10,822 bases of DNA. Origin: Chloroflexota bacterium. GTDB lineage: Bacteria > Chloroflexota > Limnocylindria > Limnocylindrales > CSP1-4. Position numbers and translations under genes: made by a program. The stretch is taken from assembly GCA_021815005.1 (NCBI GenBank), contig JAKAHL010000041.1, positions 1 through 10,822 of the forward strand, in the 5' to 3' direction. Shown here piece by piece: positions 1 to 5,488 of the stretch. Each line of letters opens with the position of its first letter. The stretch's first letter is position 1. Under the pieces are notes generated by a model. The model made no database searches, had not been told where the DNA came from, and worked only from the letters and a program-made list of their open reading frames with translations.

Positions 1-167
1 AGGTCTCGGGCGAGGCGAAGAAGGAGAAGCTCGCGAAAGTGGCCGCGGCCGCGGACCTGTGGGTCCCGGCGGTCAACGCCTGGGGCGGCCTCGGCCGCTG
101 GGCGTTCCTCGAGGTCACGCACATGGAGAACGCCGCGGACCTGATCCGCTCCAGGTTCCTCGCGTGA
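1..167 (+). CDS. C-terminal end of a type III-like restriction helicase/endonuclease subunit (partial)
   Basis: An open frame enters from the left edge (first full codon at 3) and stops with TGA at 165-167, giving the last 54 residues. A Lys-rich helix leads into LWVPAVNAWGGLGRWAFLEV. From memory this resembles the extreme C-terminus of large DEAD/DEAH helicase-type Res subunits (type III or BPTD_3080-like restriction enzymes), where a W-V-P-A-V-N ... G-R-W-A-F pattern is common. The same-strand methyltransferase at 2069-4711 would be the natural partner. The helicase motifs and nuclease site lie outside the window, so the assignment rests on this tail and on context. The BrnT operon converges on it, with only 16 bp between the stop codons and no clear terminator. 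Confidence 0.6.
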   Translation, partial: VSGEAKKEKLAKVAAAADLWVPAVNAWGGLGRWAFLEVTHMENAADLIRSRFLA

Positions 168-183
168 CAACGACGAGTGGCGG

Positions 184-582
184 TCAGTACACGCGCTCGT
201 CCGTGATTTCGGGAATCGGGTGCGTGTCTGGGATCCGCCCGAGCGCGTCGAAGAACAGCGCGATCACGAGGGCTTCCTCGCGTGTGCGCTCGGGCATGAA
301 TGGGCGCGCGAGCTCGGCAAGGTCGGGCCCCGAAGCGACGACGTGCCGGACTCGGGCCATGTCCAGCCGCACAAGCGCCCAACCGTCGACATGCCCGTAT
401 CGCTCAAGTGGACGACCCGCAAACACCATTGGCGTGTCCGCCCGCCGGTACAGCTTGGTGACCCGCGTCCCAAGTGGATGCTCGAGCCAGTACGCGAGCG
501 TGTCGGGAATCGCCGGCGCCTGCCGCAGGGACGCGCTTGTCCGCGGCCGACGCGGGGGGGAGTCAATCGCCTTCGTATGCAT
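184..582 (-). CDS. Unrecognised 132-aa protein, putative antitoxin partner of the BrnT toxin
   Basis: I do not recognise a family. The ATG at 582-580 lies inside the last codons of the upstream brnT gene, giving a 20-bp overlap typical of a coupled two-gene operon. A longer frame extends to 642 but would overlap brnT much further. The first ~25 residues are basic and Pro/Ser-rich and probably disordered. The remainder looks globular: an Y-W-L-E helix, a V-D-G-W-A-L-V-R-L-D strand region, then a hydrophobic helix (EEALVIALFFDALGRIP) and an acidic tail ending ITDERVY. The usual second gene of a brnT operon encodes BrnA, a short ribbon-helix-helix antitoxin; its RLD...W and C-terminal RHH features are not visible here. 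By position it should neutralise BrnT, but this is inference. It could also be an unrelated downstream gene. Confidence 0.6.
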   Translation of the reverse strand: MHTKAIDSPPRRPRTSASLRQAPAIPDTLAYWLEHPLGTRVTKLYRRADTPMVFAGRPLERYGHVDGWALVRLDMARVRHVVASGPDLAELARPFMPERTREEALVIALFFDALGRIPDTHPIPEITDERVY

Positions 583-841
583 GTCGTTCGCGCTTCGTGG
601 CGCGCCGTGCGGAGATGATCCGGATACTACCGTCGATGGCAAGCGCGGTCACGATCACGAGCACCTCCCCGGTGGGCGCAGGCCCAATCCAGATCTCGCG
701 TGGCTCGTCAAACGAGTGCTCGACGTCCGGCTGCGCACAGGCAAGAGGATGATTGAGCACGACCTTCGCCTGGGCGAAGCCGATGCCGTGCTTCGCCTGG
801 TTCAGCCGATCCTTCTCGTGGTCCCAAGTGACGTGATCCAC
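563..841 (-). CDS. brnT: BrnT-family ribonuclease toxin
   Basis: This 92-residue protein has the full BrnT pattern. It starts with a W-D-x-x-K-x-R-x-N-x-x-K-H-G segment (residues 6-19), continues with GFAQAKVVLNHPLA and a charged S-F-D-E-P-R-E-I-W-I-G strand, and ends RIISARRATKRERHAYE. BrnT (type II TA, RelE-like fold) is known as a toxin that inhibits translation through RNA cleavage and is normally neutralised by BrnA. I chose the GTG at 841-839 because the family begins just before W-D; the open frame runs back to 1072, but the added residues have no BrnT character and cross the methyltransferase remnant. A TATGGT box ends 6 nt before this GTG, so the mRNA may be leaderless. The next gene overlaps its 3' end by 20 bp. 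The gene points opposite to the restriction-modification genes, which suggests independent insertion. Confidence 0.85.
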   Translation of the reverse strand: MDHVTWDHEKDRLNQAKHGIGFAQAKVVLNHPLACAQPDVEHSFDEPREIWIGPAPTGEVLVIVTALAIDGSIRIISARRATKRERHAYEGD

Positions 842-847
842 GCAGGG

Positions 848-853
848 ACCATA
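848..853 (-). promoter_or_regulatory. Weak -10-like box for the brnT operon
   Basis: On the minus strand TATGGT lies 6 nt before the GTG start, as expected for a leaderless transcript. No good -35 hexamer is visible 16-18 nt upstream, so support is weak. Confidence 0.25.
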
Positions 854-925
854 GCCACGCCCGCTTCGCCGGGCCTTATCGCGTTGAGCGGGGGATGAGC
901 CGTGGCTGACAAGATCAAACCCGTC

Positions 926-1039
926 ACGCCGGTGCGGGCCACCACGCACCCCGGCGACACGCGCTCCAACATCCCCACCGCGGAGCTTGAGTCCTTCGCC
1001 CGCCCGGACGAGAAGAGGCCCGCCATCGTGCGCTACCCC
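926..1039 (+). repeat. Direct repeat copy A (methyltransferase 5' end)
   Basis: These 114 nt align without gaps to 2099-2212 at 103 of 114 positions by hand count. Ten of 38 codons differ: nine silently and one Ser/Pro change. The two copies flank the MNT/HEPN gene pair in the same orientation. Confidence 0.9.
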
Positions 1040-1064
1040 GACCGCGGGCGAAACGCGACGGTAG

Positions 1065-1082
1065 TGATGCATGGCGTATCAT
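1065..1082 (+). promoter_or_regulatory. Operator TGAT-N9-ATCA overlapping the -10 box of the MNT/HEPN operon
   Basis: The 17-bp site TGATGCATGGCGTATCA (1065-1081) is an imperfect inverted repeat (TGATGC/GTATCA). The TATCAT at 1077-1082 is a good -10 box ending 7 nt before the ATG at 1090, so the transcript would be leaderless. No convincing -35 box is seen. The same layout occurs before the HTH antitoxin gene at 6042, whose N-terminal domain is homologous to that of the MNT protein. Binding by that HTH and autoregulation are inferred. Confidence 0.5.
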
Positions 1083-1089
1083 TGTGACC

Positions 1090-1647
1090 ATGGCCCGAGC
1101 CAATCTCGACACCAGCACCGCCGTGGACCCGATCGGCGCCACTGAGGCAGCCGCGATCGTCGGCGTGCACCGCGCGAACTTCGTGCGGGACTGGGCGGAA
1201 CGCCCGGGCTTCCCCGCACCGATCGCCAGCCCGGCGCGCGGGCGCCTCTGGGACCGCGCCGCGGTGGCGACCTTCGCGCTGCAGCACGGCCCAGCGCGCG
1301 GCGTTGCGGTCCGGGGCCTGCCGCTGAGCCCGGACGCGGCACGGTGGATGCCCGCGGTGAAGCGCCGCATCGTCCGCGCGGTCAAGCCGCTCCGCGTGGT
1401 GCTGTTCGGCTCGCAGGCGACAGGAGGGGCAAGGCCGGACAGCGACCTTGACCTGCTTGTCGTCGTGCCGGACGGGGCTGACGAGTTCGCGACCGCCCTT
1501 GCCGTTCGCGCCGCCCTGCGCTCCCTGCCGCTGAGCAAGGATGTCGTCGTGGCCACCCCGGGACGCGTTCATCGCTACGGTGACGTCCGGGGGACGATCA
1601 TCCACGAGGCCCTCTCGACCGGAGCGACGATCTATGCCCGACCCTGA
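1090..1647 (+). CDS. HTH-MNT fusion: minimal nucleotidyltransferase, probable antitoxin of a HEPN toxin
   Basis: This 185-residue protein has two domains. Residues 15-62 form a winged-HTH-like domain (TEAAAIVGV ... NFVRDWAERPGFP ... GRLW), 26/48 identical by hand to the HTH of the AbiEii antitoxin in this window. Residues ~90-180 are a MNT-type nucleotidyltransferase domain with VVLFGSQATGG...DSDLDLLVV. This fits GS-X10-D-X-D exactly, with G107, S108, D119 and D121, and D151 in KDVVV is a candidate third acid. In type VII systems (HepT/MntA) the MNT protein AMPylates the HEPN RNase and silences it; the same role is inferred here. I chose the ATG at 1090 because the -10 box lies 7 nt upstream; a GTG at 1084 would add two residues. 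The HEPN gene overlaps its 3' end by 14 bp. The fused HTH is unusual for a small MNT antitoxin and suggests that it also represses its own promoter. Confidence 0.85.
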   Translation: MARANLDTSTAVDPIGATEAAAIVGVHRANFVRDWAERPGFPAPIASPARGRLWDRAAVATFALQHGPARGVAVRGLPLSPDAARWMPAVKRRIVRAVKPLRVVLFGSQATGGARPDSDLDLLVVVPDGADEFATALAVRAALRSLPLSKDVVVATPGRVHRYGDVRGTIIHEALSTGATIYARP

Positions 1648-2053
1648 TGCCGTCCGTGAGGCGGCCGGCGCGTGGCTGCAATCGGCGCGCGGCGACCTCG
1701 TCGCGGCATCGGCGTTGCTTGCCGCGAAGGACATCGACCCGGCCATCGTCGCGTTCCACGCCCAGCAGGCGGCCGAGAAGGCACTCAAGGCCCTGCTGGT
1801 CCTGGCCGGAGTCGGGTTCGCCAGGACACACGATCTGGCCCACCTCGCGCCGGCCGTGGCATCGACGACCCCGTCTGTCGGCGGCAGGCTGCCATCCGAC
1901 GAAGCCCTGGAATGGCTGACCCAGATCGGGCAGCGCAGTCGCTATCCGGACTACGGCGCCCTTGTGGGTCCGGATCGGGATCAGGCCGGACAGGCCGTCG
2001 CCCTCGCTGCCGAGGTCGTCGCCACCGCCGGCCAGGTCGTCGACGCCGAGTGA
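1634..2053 (+). CDS. HEPN-domain protein (COG2250-like), probable RNase toxin paired with MNT
   Basis: This 139-residue, mostly helical protein starts at ATG 1634, overlapping the MNT gene by 14 bp. The N-terminal W-L-Q-S-A-R-G-D-L-V-A-A helix is followed by the hallmark FHAQQAAEKALKA (residues 41-53), THDLAHL (65-71) and the late RSRYPDYG (101-108). These are features of the COG2250 HEPN family and not of the DUF86/HepT branch. HEPN toxins usually use an R-X4-6-H pair. R64-X5-H70 fits formally, but I am not sure it is the active pair; Y104 or Y107 in RYPDY could be the target of modification by the partner. The stop codon is only 15 bp before the methyltransferase ATG, so toxin and methyltransferase are probably on one mRNA. 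The operon could link loss of the R-M locus to toxicity; that is inference. Confidence 0.85.
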   Translation: MPDPDAVREAAGAWLQSARGDLVAASALLAAKDIDPAIVAFHAQQAAEKALKALLVLAGVGFARTHDLAHLAPAVASTTPSVGGRLPSDEALEWLTQIGQRSRYPDYGALVGPDRDQAGQAVALAAEVVATAGQVVDAE

Positions 2054-2068
2054 AGGGCGAGGTCAGCG

Positions 2069-4711
2069 ATGCCGCGTAACGTGGACCCGACGCCCAGGAC
2101 GCCGGTCCGGGCGACCACGCACCCGGGCGACACGCGACCGAACATCCCCACCGCCGAGCTCGAGTCCTTCGCCCGCCCTGACGAGAAGCGGCCCGCCATC
2201 GTGCGCTACCCGCGTGACCAAAGCCTGGACCCGCAGCTTGTCTGGAAGGGCAAGGACGAGCAGGACGCGGCAGGCCTGGAGGTCCCCGCGGTCCCGGTCT
2301 ACATCCAGGAGACGATCGACCCGCTGGCGCTGGTGGAGGAGCTGCGCGCCGAGAGCGAGGGCCTCGCGACGGAGCAGCAGCTCGGCTTCTTCGCGCCGTA
2401 CAGCGAGCTCACGTTCGAGGACAAGGTCGACTTCTACCGGCACCCCGGCAAGTGGTCCAACCGGATGATCCTCGGCGACTCGCTGCTCGTGATGACCAGC
2501 CTCGCCGAGAAGGAGGGGCTCAAGGGCCAGGTCCAGGCCATCTACATCGACCCGCCTTACGGGATCAAGTTCGGCAGCAACTGGCAGGTCTCCACGCGCA
2601 AGCGCGACGTCCGCGACGGCAAGGACACCGACCTCACCCGCCAGCCCGAGCAGGTGCGCGCCTACCGCGACACCTGGGAGCTCGGCATCCACTCGTACCT
2701 CGCGTACCTGCGCGACCGGCTGGTGGCGGCGCGGGAACTGCTGACCGAGTCAGGGTCGGTCTTCGTGCAGATCGGCGACGAGAACGTCCACCTTGTGCGG
2801 AGCCTCCTCGACGAGGTGTTCGGACCCGCCAACTTCGTCGCTTCGATCACGATGAGGACGACGAGTGGCGCGGGCAGTTTCGCCGTCGGCACGAACACGC
2901 TTGCCTCTGTGAGCAGCTATCTCGTGTGGTACGCGAGGGACCGAGAACGGATCAAGTACCGCCCGCTGTTCGCCGAGAAGGGGGGCGCGGGTGTCAGCAC
3001 CGATCTATACGCACGCGTCCGTCTTTCCGACGGGACAGAGCGTCGCGCCACGCCGGCCGAACGTGAAGACCCGAGCCGCCTTCCTGTTGGTGCCCGTCTG
3101 TTCAGACCGGACAACCTAGTGTCTCAGACGACCAGGGTGGGCCAGACAACAGTGTTTCCAGTGGAGGTGGGCGGACGATCCTATCTGCCTCTCTCCGGTG
3201 GCTGGAAGACCAACAAGGACGGGATGGCCCGCCTCGTCCTCGCCGATCGCCTCCGTCCGACGGCCGGCCAGTCGATCCAGTACGTGCGTTTTCTTGACGA
3301 CTTTCCGGCCACGCCACTCAACAACGTATGGACTGACGTTGGCACGGGTTCTTTCACCGATCCGAAGATTTACGCGGTCCAGACGAACACCAAGGTCATC
3401 GAGCGCTGCCTGCTCATGACCACTGACCCCGGCGACCTCGTCCTCGACCCGACGTGCGGCTCCGGCACCACGGCGTACGTCGCGGAGCAGTGGGGCCGCC
3501 GCTGGATCACGATCGACACCAGCCGGGTGGCGCTCGCCCTCGCGCGCTCGCGCCTGATGGCCGCCAAGTTCCCGTACTACCTACTCGCCGACTCCGAGGC
3601 CGGCATCCGCAAGGAGGCGGAGCTCACGGGCGCCAAGTCGATGTCGGTGGCGACGCCCACGAACGACATCCGCCGCGGCTTCGTGTACGAGTGCGTGCCG
3701 CACGTCACCCTCAAGTCCATCGCCCAGAACCCCGACATCCGCGAGGGCATGACCCGCGCCGAGATCGACGCCGCCATCGCCCGCCACGCCGACTCCGAGA
3801 CCCTGTTCGACCGCCCGTACGAGGACCGCAAGGTGGTCCGCGTGTCGGGCCCGTTCACCGTGGAGAGCCTCTCGCCGCACCGCGTCCTGGTGGACGGCCC
3901 GGAGGACCTCCCGGCCGCCGAGGCGACGCCGTCGGTGGACGCCGGGCGCTTCGTGGGCACCATCCTCGACAACCTCCGCCGCGCCGGCGTCCAGAACACC
4001 AAGAAGCACGAGCGGCTCACCTTCGAGCGGCTCGACCCGTACCCGGGCATCTTCGTCCAGGGCGTGGGGGAGTACCTCGAGTCGGGCGCCGCCAAGACCG
4101 TGGCCGTCGCCATCGGCCCCGAGTTCGGCACCGTCGGCCCGGAGCTCGTCCGGGACGCCGCCAAGGAGGCCGTGCGGATCGCCGACCTGCTCGTCGTCTG
4201 CGGCTTCGCCTTCGACCCGATGGCTGGCGAGGAGGCCTCCCAGCTCGGCCGCCTGACCATCCTCCAGGCGCGCATGAACCCCGACCTCGCGATGGGCGAC
4301 GAGCTGCTCAAGAAGACCGGCACCGGCAACCTGTTCATGGTCTTCGGCGAGCCCGACATCGAGCTCCGGACGCTCGCGGACGGACGTCTCCAGGCCGAGG
4401 TCCGCGGCCTCGACGTCTACGACCCGACGACGGGCGAGCTGCGCTCGTCGTCGGTCGACGACATCGCCGCCTGGTTCCTCGACACCGCCTACGACGGCGA
4501 CGCCTTCTTCGTCCGCCACGCCTACTTCACCGGCGCCGACGACCCCTACGACAAGCTCCGCCGCGCCCTCCGCGCCGACATCAGCGAGGAGGCGTGGGCC
4601 TCGGTCAACTCCACGGTCTCGCGCTCGTTCCCGCGGCCCGCGACGGGCAGGATCGCCGTGAAGGTGATCAACCACTACGGCGACGAGGTGCTCAAGGTGC
4701 TGGCGGTCTAG
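2069..4711 (+). CDS. Type III-like Mod: site-specific DNA methyltransferase (beta-class N6-adenine/N4-cytosine)
   Basis: This 880-residue enzyme should transfer methyl groups from S-adenosylmethionine to DNA. The catalytic motif DPPY (residues 161-164, in IYIDPPYGIKF) precedes the SAM-binding motif DPTCGSGTT (460-468), the order that defines beta-class enzymes and type III Mod. The N-terminal region includes the SLDPQLVWKGKDEQD segment typical of Mod proteins paired with helicase-type Res. The ~300 residues between the motifs include the probable target recognition domain (~259-435), whose codon use is unlike the rest of the gene. Residues ~500-880 are a long family-specific C-terminal region without motifs I can name. 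The ATG has an AGGGCGAGG ribosome site at 2054-2062 and lies 15 bp after the HEPN stop. The probable res gene lies upstream, separated by two TA modules; no res follows, although in classical type III loci mod precedes res. Methylated base and target cannot be read from sequence. Confidence 0.93.
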   Translation: MPRNVDPTPRTPVRATTHPGDTRPNIPTAELESFARPDEKRPAIVRYPRDQSLDPQLVWKGKDEQDAAGLEVPAVPVYIQETIDPLALVEELRAESEGLATEQQLGFFAPYSELTFEDKVDFYRHPGKWSNRMILGDSLLVMTSLAEKEGLKGQVQAIYIDPPYGIKFGSNWQVSTRKRDVRDGKDTDLTRQPEQVRAYRDTWELGIHSYLAYLRDRLVAARELLTESGSVFVQIGDENVHLVRSLLDEVFGPANFVASITMRTTSGAGSFAVGTNTLASVSSYLVWYARDRERIKYRPLFAEKGGAGVSTDLYARVRLSDGTERRATPAEREDPSRLPVGARLFRPDNLVSQTTRVGQTTVFPVEVGGRSYLPLSGGWKTNKDGMARLVLADRLRPTAGQSIQYVRFLDDFPATPLNNVWTDVGTGSFTDPKIYAVQTNTKVIERCLLMTTDPGDLVLDPTCGSGTTAYVAEQWGRRWITIDTSRVALALARSRLMAAKFPYYLLADSEAGIRKEAELTGAKSMSVATPTNDIRRGFVYECVPHVTLKSIAQNPDIREGMTRAEIDAAIARHADSETLFDRPYEDRKVVRVSGPFTVESLSPHRVLVDGPEDLPAAEATPSVDAGRFVGTILDNLRRAGVQNTKKHERLTFERLDPYPGIFVQGVGEYLESGAAKTVAVAIGPEFGTVGPELVRDAAKEAVRIADLLVVCGFAFDPMAGEEASQLGRLTILQARMNPDLAMGDELLKKTGTGNLFMVFGEPDIELRTLADGRLQAEVRGLDVYDPTTGELRSSSVDDIAAWFLDTAYDGDAFFVRHAYFTGADDPYDKLRRALRADISEEAWASVNSTVSRSFPRPATGRIAVKVINHYGDEVLKVLAV
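2099..2212 (+). repeat. Direct repeat copy B (inside the intact methyltransferase gene)
   Basis: Codons 11-48 of the intact methyltransferase pair with copy A at 926-1039. The homology stops at R-Y-P in both; after it this copy continues R-D-Q-S-L-D-P-Q-L-V-W-K-G-K-D-E-Q, a conserved stretch of this Mod family. Confidence 0.9.
2845..3375 (+). other. Compositionally distinct segment: probable swapped target recognition domain of Mod
   Basis: Within the reading frame, third positions change from almost all G/C to many A/T. Codons such as CTA, ACA, AGA, CCA, GGA, CGT, CTT and GAT cluster here and are rare in the flanking parts of the gene. The segment lies between DPPY and the CGSGT motif, where beta-class Mod proteins carry the specificity domain. 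The boundaries are approximate, set by eye. Confidence 0.55.
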
Positions 4712-4752
4712 CGCCCTGGCCCCGAGCGCGGGTACCTGCCCCCCGGCCTCGC

Positions 4753-4767
4753 CGCCACCAGCTGGCG
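4753..4767. terminator. Weak hairpin between convergent mod and AbiEii genes
   Basis: CGCCA-CCAGC-TGGCG could form a 5-bp stem in the 72-bp gap between the two stop codons. There is no T-tract on either strand, so terminator function is doubtful. Nothing else stands out in the gap. Confidence 0.2.
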
Positions 4768-4783
4768 ATCCCGCTCCGGCCAG

Positions 4784-5488
4784 TCACGGCGAGATGCGGG
4801 AGGCGAAGGCCGTGACCACCGGGACCTCAGCCCGCCATGCCGTCGCGACGGCGGCCTCGAGGCGGGCCAAGACATCGGCGGGCACGTCGGGCGCGGTCCC
4901 GTCCCCGAAGCTGATCAGGCAACAAAGGAACAGGGCGCCGGGGAACACGAAGCTCGGCTCGAAGATCGTCGTCGCGCAGCCGATGATGTCCGGGAGCTCG
5001 CAGCCCGCCCCGAGCAGCGCATCGACGTCCACGTAGTCCCTCCACTCGGAGCGGTCCAGGAGCGCCTTGGAGTTGGTGCCGGCGAGATCATCGATCGACG
5101 CGATGACGAGGCCGTTGTCGGCCGCGATGGACTGCTCGGCGACGAGCTGGAGGTTCATGCCGCCGGAGAACGAGACCTTCACACCACCGGGCGTCAGGAG
5201 CGTGAGCGCGTTCTCGCGCGAGTCCACCACCTCGACGCGCCCGAGGAAGGCAACGGCCGCGAGCAGCTGACCGGGCGAGAACGGCTCTGAGGAGAAGAAG
5301 TCGAAGGCTGCCGACTGACGGTGTCCGAGCCGTAGCGCGAGCGCGGTTCCGCCGTACAGCACGACGTCAAGCGGGACGTTGCCGAGATCGTCCCAGAGCT
5401 GTCGCTGGGCAGGCGGGAGGGTGTCGAGACGCAGGTTGCGCTCGATCGGCATGTCCGGGAAGGCGGCGAAGCGCTCGGCTGCGCTCAC
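4784..5488 (-). CDS. AbiEii/AbiGii-type nucleotidyltransferase toxin, with altered DxD motif
   Basis: This 234-residue protein carries the AbiEii signature VVLYGGTALALRLGHRQS followed by FDFFSSEPFSPGQLL (residues ~42-75). AbiEii proteins are nucleotidyltransferase-fold toxins of type IV-like TA systems that block growth, in some cases by modifying tRNA. Family members I know read S-x-D-x-D-F-F; here the sequence is S59-A60-A61-F62-D63-F-F, so the first acidic residue is Ala (codon GCC at 5308-5306, one base from GAC). D63 and the Gly-Gly loop (46-47) remain. Later segments (KVSFSGGMNLQL, SIDDLAGTNSKALLDRSEWRDYVDVDALL) fit the family's substrate and helical regions, including the usual K-A-L-L-D-R...D-Y-x-D motif. 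The GTG start at 5488 overlaps the stop of the antitoxin gene (GTGA, 5485-5488), indicating coupling. The missing Asp may mean reduced or lost toxicity. Confidence 0.85.
   Translation of the reverse strand: MSAAERFAAFPDMPIERNLRLDTLPPAQRQLWDDLGNVPLDVVLYGGTALALRLGHRQSAAFDFFSSEPFSPGQLLAAVAFLGRVEVVDSRENALTLLTPGGVKVSFSGGMNLQLVAEQSIAADNGLVIASIDDLAGTNSKALLDRSEWRDYVDVDALLGAGCELPDIIGCATTIFEPSFVFPGALFLCCLISFGDGTAPDVPADVLARLEAAVATAWRAEVPVVTAFASRISP

Larger units (their letters stand above)
902..1087 (+). pseudogene. Orphan 5' fragment of a DNA methyltransferase gene (61-codon frame)
   Basis: The frame starts at GTG 902, with a GGGGG Shine-Dalgarno-like run at 890-894, and stops at TGA 1085-1087. Residues 9-46 match residues 11-48 of the full methyltransferase at 2069-4711 at 37 of 38 positions (for example TPVRATTHPGDTR and FARPDEKRPAIVRYP). 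After the shared R-Y-P the sequence becomes unrelated and ends within 15 codons. No methyltransferase motif is present, so it cannot be an enzyme; it is best read as a truncated second mod start. Its stop overlaps an alternative GTG start of the MNT gene (GTGA, 1084-1087), so it could also act as a leader peptide coupled to that gene. The homologous codons differ mainly at silent sites, so the fragment descends from a real, diverged coding sequence and not from a fresh local duplication. Confidence 0.75.

Noticed and set aside
59..898. A 279-codon plus-strand frame across the brnT operon
   Set aside because: It has Ser/Arg-rich composition and lies opposite the recognisable BrnT, and it also overlaps the Res tail.
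563..1072. Extended brnT reading frame starting at 1072
   Set aside because: The added 77 residues lie antisense to the mod fragment and have no BrnT character; the family starts at the GTG at 841.
3454..4815. A 453-codon plus-strand frame inside mod, and a 364-codon minus-strand frame at 3581-4675
   Set aside because: Both are low-complexity shadows of the methyltransferase C-terminal region, which has normal codon bias in its own frame.
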